Of a stretch of DNA of 5,365 nt, positions 4,102 to 5,365 are shown one piece after another. How positions within the stretch are numbered: the first letter of the stretch is position 1; the number at the start of each line of letters is the position of its first letter. The notes under the pieces are model-generated. The model had not been told where the DNA came from. It ran no database searches and worked only from the letters and a program-made list of their open reading frames with translations. The stretch is from Spirochaetaceae bacterium. Lineage in GTDB: Bacteria; Spirochaetota; Spirochaetia; Treponematales; Breznakiellaceae. The stretch covers positions 1-5,365 of the forward strand of contig JAISZQ010000086.1 in the NCBI GenBank assembly GCA_031269165.1. The letters are read 5' to 3'. A program made the translations under genes and the position numbers.

Positions 4102-5275
4102 ATTTCCCCCCCACCTTCACCCCGTCTGTGCCGTCCGGCTTGATGGAGTAGTACTGGGCGAAAGGATCGTGGGTGTCATCCTTGGTATACCGTTCCGCCG
4201 AGTCGTTCTGGATCAGGACGTCGAACTTGAGGTACGCTGTCAGCGCGGGAATGACGGTGTATTCGCCTTTCACCCCGATAAGGGTGTATCCGATTTTGTT
4301 GTCGAGGACATTGTAAACCTCCTGTTTTTCATGGTTATACGTCCGGGTGTCAATCTGGGCATCAATGCCGACCTTGAGCGGGTCAATCGGGTGGACTTCC
4401 GCGCCGAGGATCGCCTCGACATACGAGTCTTTTTTCCTATAGACCTTCTTGTTGACATCAGTTGTCCCATCATCTTTTTTCCACGGCCCGTACGCGCCGC
4501 CGTAGGCCTGCGAGTCGATCGCGGGAGAGAGCCGCAGCGCGGCCGCCACCCCGAAAAGCCCGGACGGGGCGTGGTAGACACCGCCGAAAACCGCCCCGCC
4601 AAAAATGGCGCCGAGATCCCGGTTGGCCAAATGCGGCGTCCAAGCGTAGTCATTTTCATACTTCCACTCTGCGTCATCAGCATCAAAACCGGTCTCGCCG
4701 GGCTTTTTACCAGAAGTATCCTCCCACACGCCCTTCGTTGCAGACTTGTCGTACGACTCATACGTGATCTGGTCAAGCGGGAGGCCGAAGCCGAACGAGA
4801 GGCCGTCCACGATATTAAACGCGGCGCGGACACCCGTGATCCCGTCAAGGCTGGGGTCAAACGCGTTGATGGACAGCTTGCCCAAGCCCCAGAGGTCGTC
4901 CCCGATCTTGCCGCCGTAGACCACGACCTTCTTGTCGAGGAAGTTGGCCCAGCCGTAGGCTCTGTCCAATACCGGCGTAGTCGCGTCGTCGCTGTTCAGG
5001 CGGATCTTCGCGCCGGCCAGCTCGCCGTCGTAGTTGAGCGTCAGCCGGGTGCGCAGGGCCCGATCCGCATCGTTGTTCCACAGGGAGATCCTCGTGTCGC
5101 CGGAATCGTCCGCCTGGTCGACTTTCGCCTTTTTGGGCATGTTGTTAAAGTCGAAGCCGTCGGGGTCGAATAGCGCGACGCTGTCGTCCGCCGTTTTAAC
5201 CCTGAGACCCGCCTTCACCTCGCCTTCCAGCGTGAGCCCGTTTCCAAGATCAATGGCGAACATGTTTGCCGCCAA
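4094..5275 (-). CDS. N-terminal part of a porin-like outer-membrane beta-barrel, frameshifted near residue 391
   Basis: With the TTG at 5275 as nominal start the frame gives 393 residues, ending in ..GVKVGGKCG where the poly-G run throws it into a stop. Content is typical of spirochaete surface barrels: Asp/Gly/Asn-rich loops alternate with amphipathic strands such as ALRTRLTLNYDGELAGAKIR, KKVVVYGGKI, DGLSFGFGLPL, GAIFGGAVFGGVYH, SYVEAILGAEV and LTAYLKFDVLIQ. The YGGKIGDDLWGLGKL segment resembles the strand-turn pattern of general porins. I do not recognise a named family. The TTG is unlikely to be the true start, because the in-frame bases just upstream encode a signal peptide (KKVLVFLLTLGLAANMFA) that TTG would cut. 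A strong promoter lies at 5335-5363. Likely role: outer-membrane channel or abundant surface antigen. Inference rests on composition and the C-terminal signal. Confidence 0.8.
   Translation of the reverse strand: MAANMFAIDLGNGLTLEGEVKAGLRVKTADDSVALFDPDGFDFNNMPKKAKVDQADDSGDTRISLWNNDADRALRTRLTLNYDGELAGAKIRLNSDDATTPVLDRAYGWANFLDKKVVVYGGKIGDDLWGLGKLSINAFDPSLDGITGVRAAFNIVDGLSFGFGLPLDQITYESYDKSATKGVWEDTSGKKPGETGFDADDAEWKYENDYAWTPHLANRDLGAIFGGAVFGGVYHAPSGLFGVAAALRLSPAIDSQAYGGAYGPWKKDDGTTDVNKKVYRKKDSYVEAILGAEVHPIDPLKVGIDAQIDTRTYNHEKQEVYNVLDNKIGYTLIGVKGEYTVIPALTAYLKFDVLIQNDSAERYTKDDTHDPFAQYYSIKPDGTDGVKVGGKCG
4106..4112 (-). other. Seven-G homopolymer that breaks the porin frame
   Basis: On the coding strand the run reads GTGGGGGGGAAATG. 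With seven G the frame ends 13 bases later at TAG (4096-4094). With six (or nine) G it enters the frame of the C-terminal barrel half. Poly-G length change is a known on/off mechanism in Treponema pallidum surface genes, though those tracts are longer, mostly in promoters, and seven G is modest. Confidence 0.8.
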
Positions 5276-5321
5276 ACCGAGAGTTAGGAGAAAAACTAAA
5301 ACTTTTTTGGGATTTTTCCAC
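5261..5321 (-). other. Signal-peptide coding segment lacking an in-frame start codon
   Basis: In the porin frame, codons from 5308 downwards read KKVLVFLLTLGLAANMFA-IDLG, a convincing signal peptide with cleavage after a small residue. Going upstream, the frame meets TGA at 5335-5333 with no ATG, GTG or TTG in between. A GTG at 5321-5319 lies in the neighbouring frame. Losing one A from the A5 (5317-5313) or A6 (5308-5303) run would join it as MENPKK.. or MEKSQK.. to the signal peptide. Confidence 0.6.
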
Positions 5322-5334
5322 CGTGCCGGGGCTC

Positions 5335-5363
5335 AGTTTACCGGACGGGCGGCCGGGTGTCAA
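5335..5363 (-). promoter_or_regulatory. Consensus sigma70-type promoter of the porin-like gene
   Basis: On the minus strand TTGACA (5363-5358) and TAAACT (5340-5335) are separated by exactly 17 bases. The expected transcription start near 5328 is only about 7 bases before the GTG at 5321, so the transcript would have almost no leader and no space for a Shine-Dalgarno. The -35 box is a perfect match, consistent with an abundant surface protein. Confidence 0.8.
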
Positions 5364-5365
5364 GG

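Noticed and set aside
4169..5173. 334-codon plus-strand open frame opposite the porin
   Set aside because: Antisense shadow of a GC-rich gene: Arg/Val/Asp-rich without domain features, and the minus strand has the promoter, terminator and barrel signature.
5302..5311. AAAAAAG as a programmed -1 ribosomal slippery site at the porin start
   Set aside because: The frame of the GTG does not place the heptamer in the required A-AAA-AAG phase, and a -1 shift would not reach the signal-peptide frame.

Overview
The window looks like chromosomal DNA from a moderately GC-rich spirochaete, most likely Treponema or a close relative. The main reason is the tmRNA: its encoded tag, ANYDSYDYALAA, closely resembles the Treponema pallidum tag as I remember it (ANSDSFDYALAA). 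Signal-peptide-bearing envelope proteins and a beta-barrel gene with a poly-G frameshift fit the same picture. The species cannot be fixed from the sequence alone.

Layout. Positions 1-209 are non-coding and hold old dispersed-repeat fragments and a good sigma70-type promoter (175-203). This promoter drives tRNA-Leu(UAA) (272-354). Two nucleotides after the tRNA an exported M15 (VanY-like) zinc peptidase gene begins (357-1373). Its stop codon overlaps the start of a second exported, probably outer-membrane beta-barrel protein (1373-2218). The three form an apparent tRNA-mRNA operon. Positions 2219-2500 hold two copies of an 81-98 bp palindromic repeat. A second strong promoter (2505-2533) precedes ssrA (tmRNA, 2542-2903). 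Positions 2904-3619 contain no gene. They hold a GC-rich stretch with two perfect hairpins, then a dense block of the same palindromic repeat in whole, half and truncated copies, linked by a conserved 12-13 bp spacer.

On the minus strand, converging on ssrA, is a porin-like outer-membrane beta-barrel gene (about 5321 to 3700). It has its own consensus promoter at the window edge (5335-5363) and a strong rho-independent terminator (3620-3659). It is broken twice. A run of seven G (4106-4112) shifts the frame, while six G would restore a 500+ residue barrel ending in a classic C-terminal aromatic beta-signal. In addition, the signal peptide coding stretch has no usable in-frame start codon; a GTG lies one frame away, with short A runs between. 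These can be phase variation, decay or homopolymer sequencing error, and the window cannot tell which.

Functionally, the plus-strand genes concern cell-wall trimming and the envelope, the minus-strand gene a surface channel or antigen, and ssrA ribosome rescue. I see no transposase, phage, CRISPR or defence gene. The most notable signals are the poly-G switch candidate, the tRNA-linked near-leaderless mRNA, and the modular palindromic repeats around ssrA.
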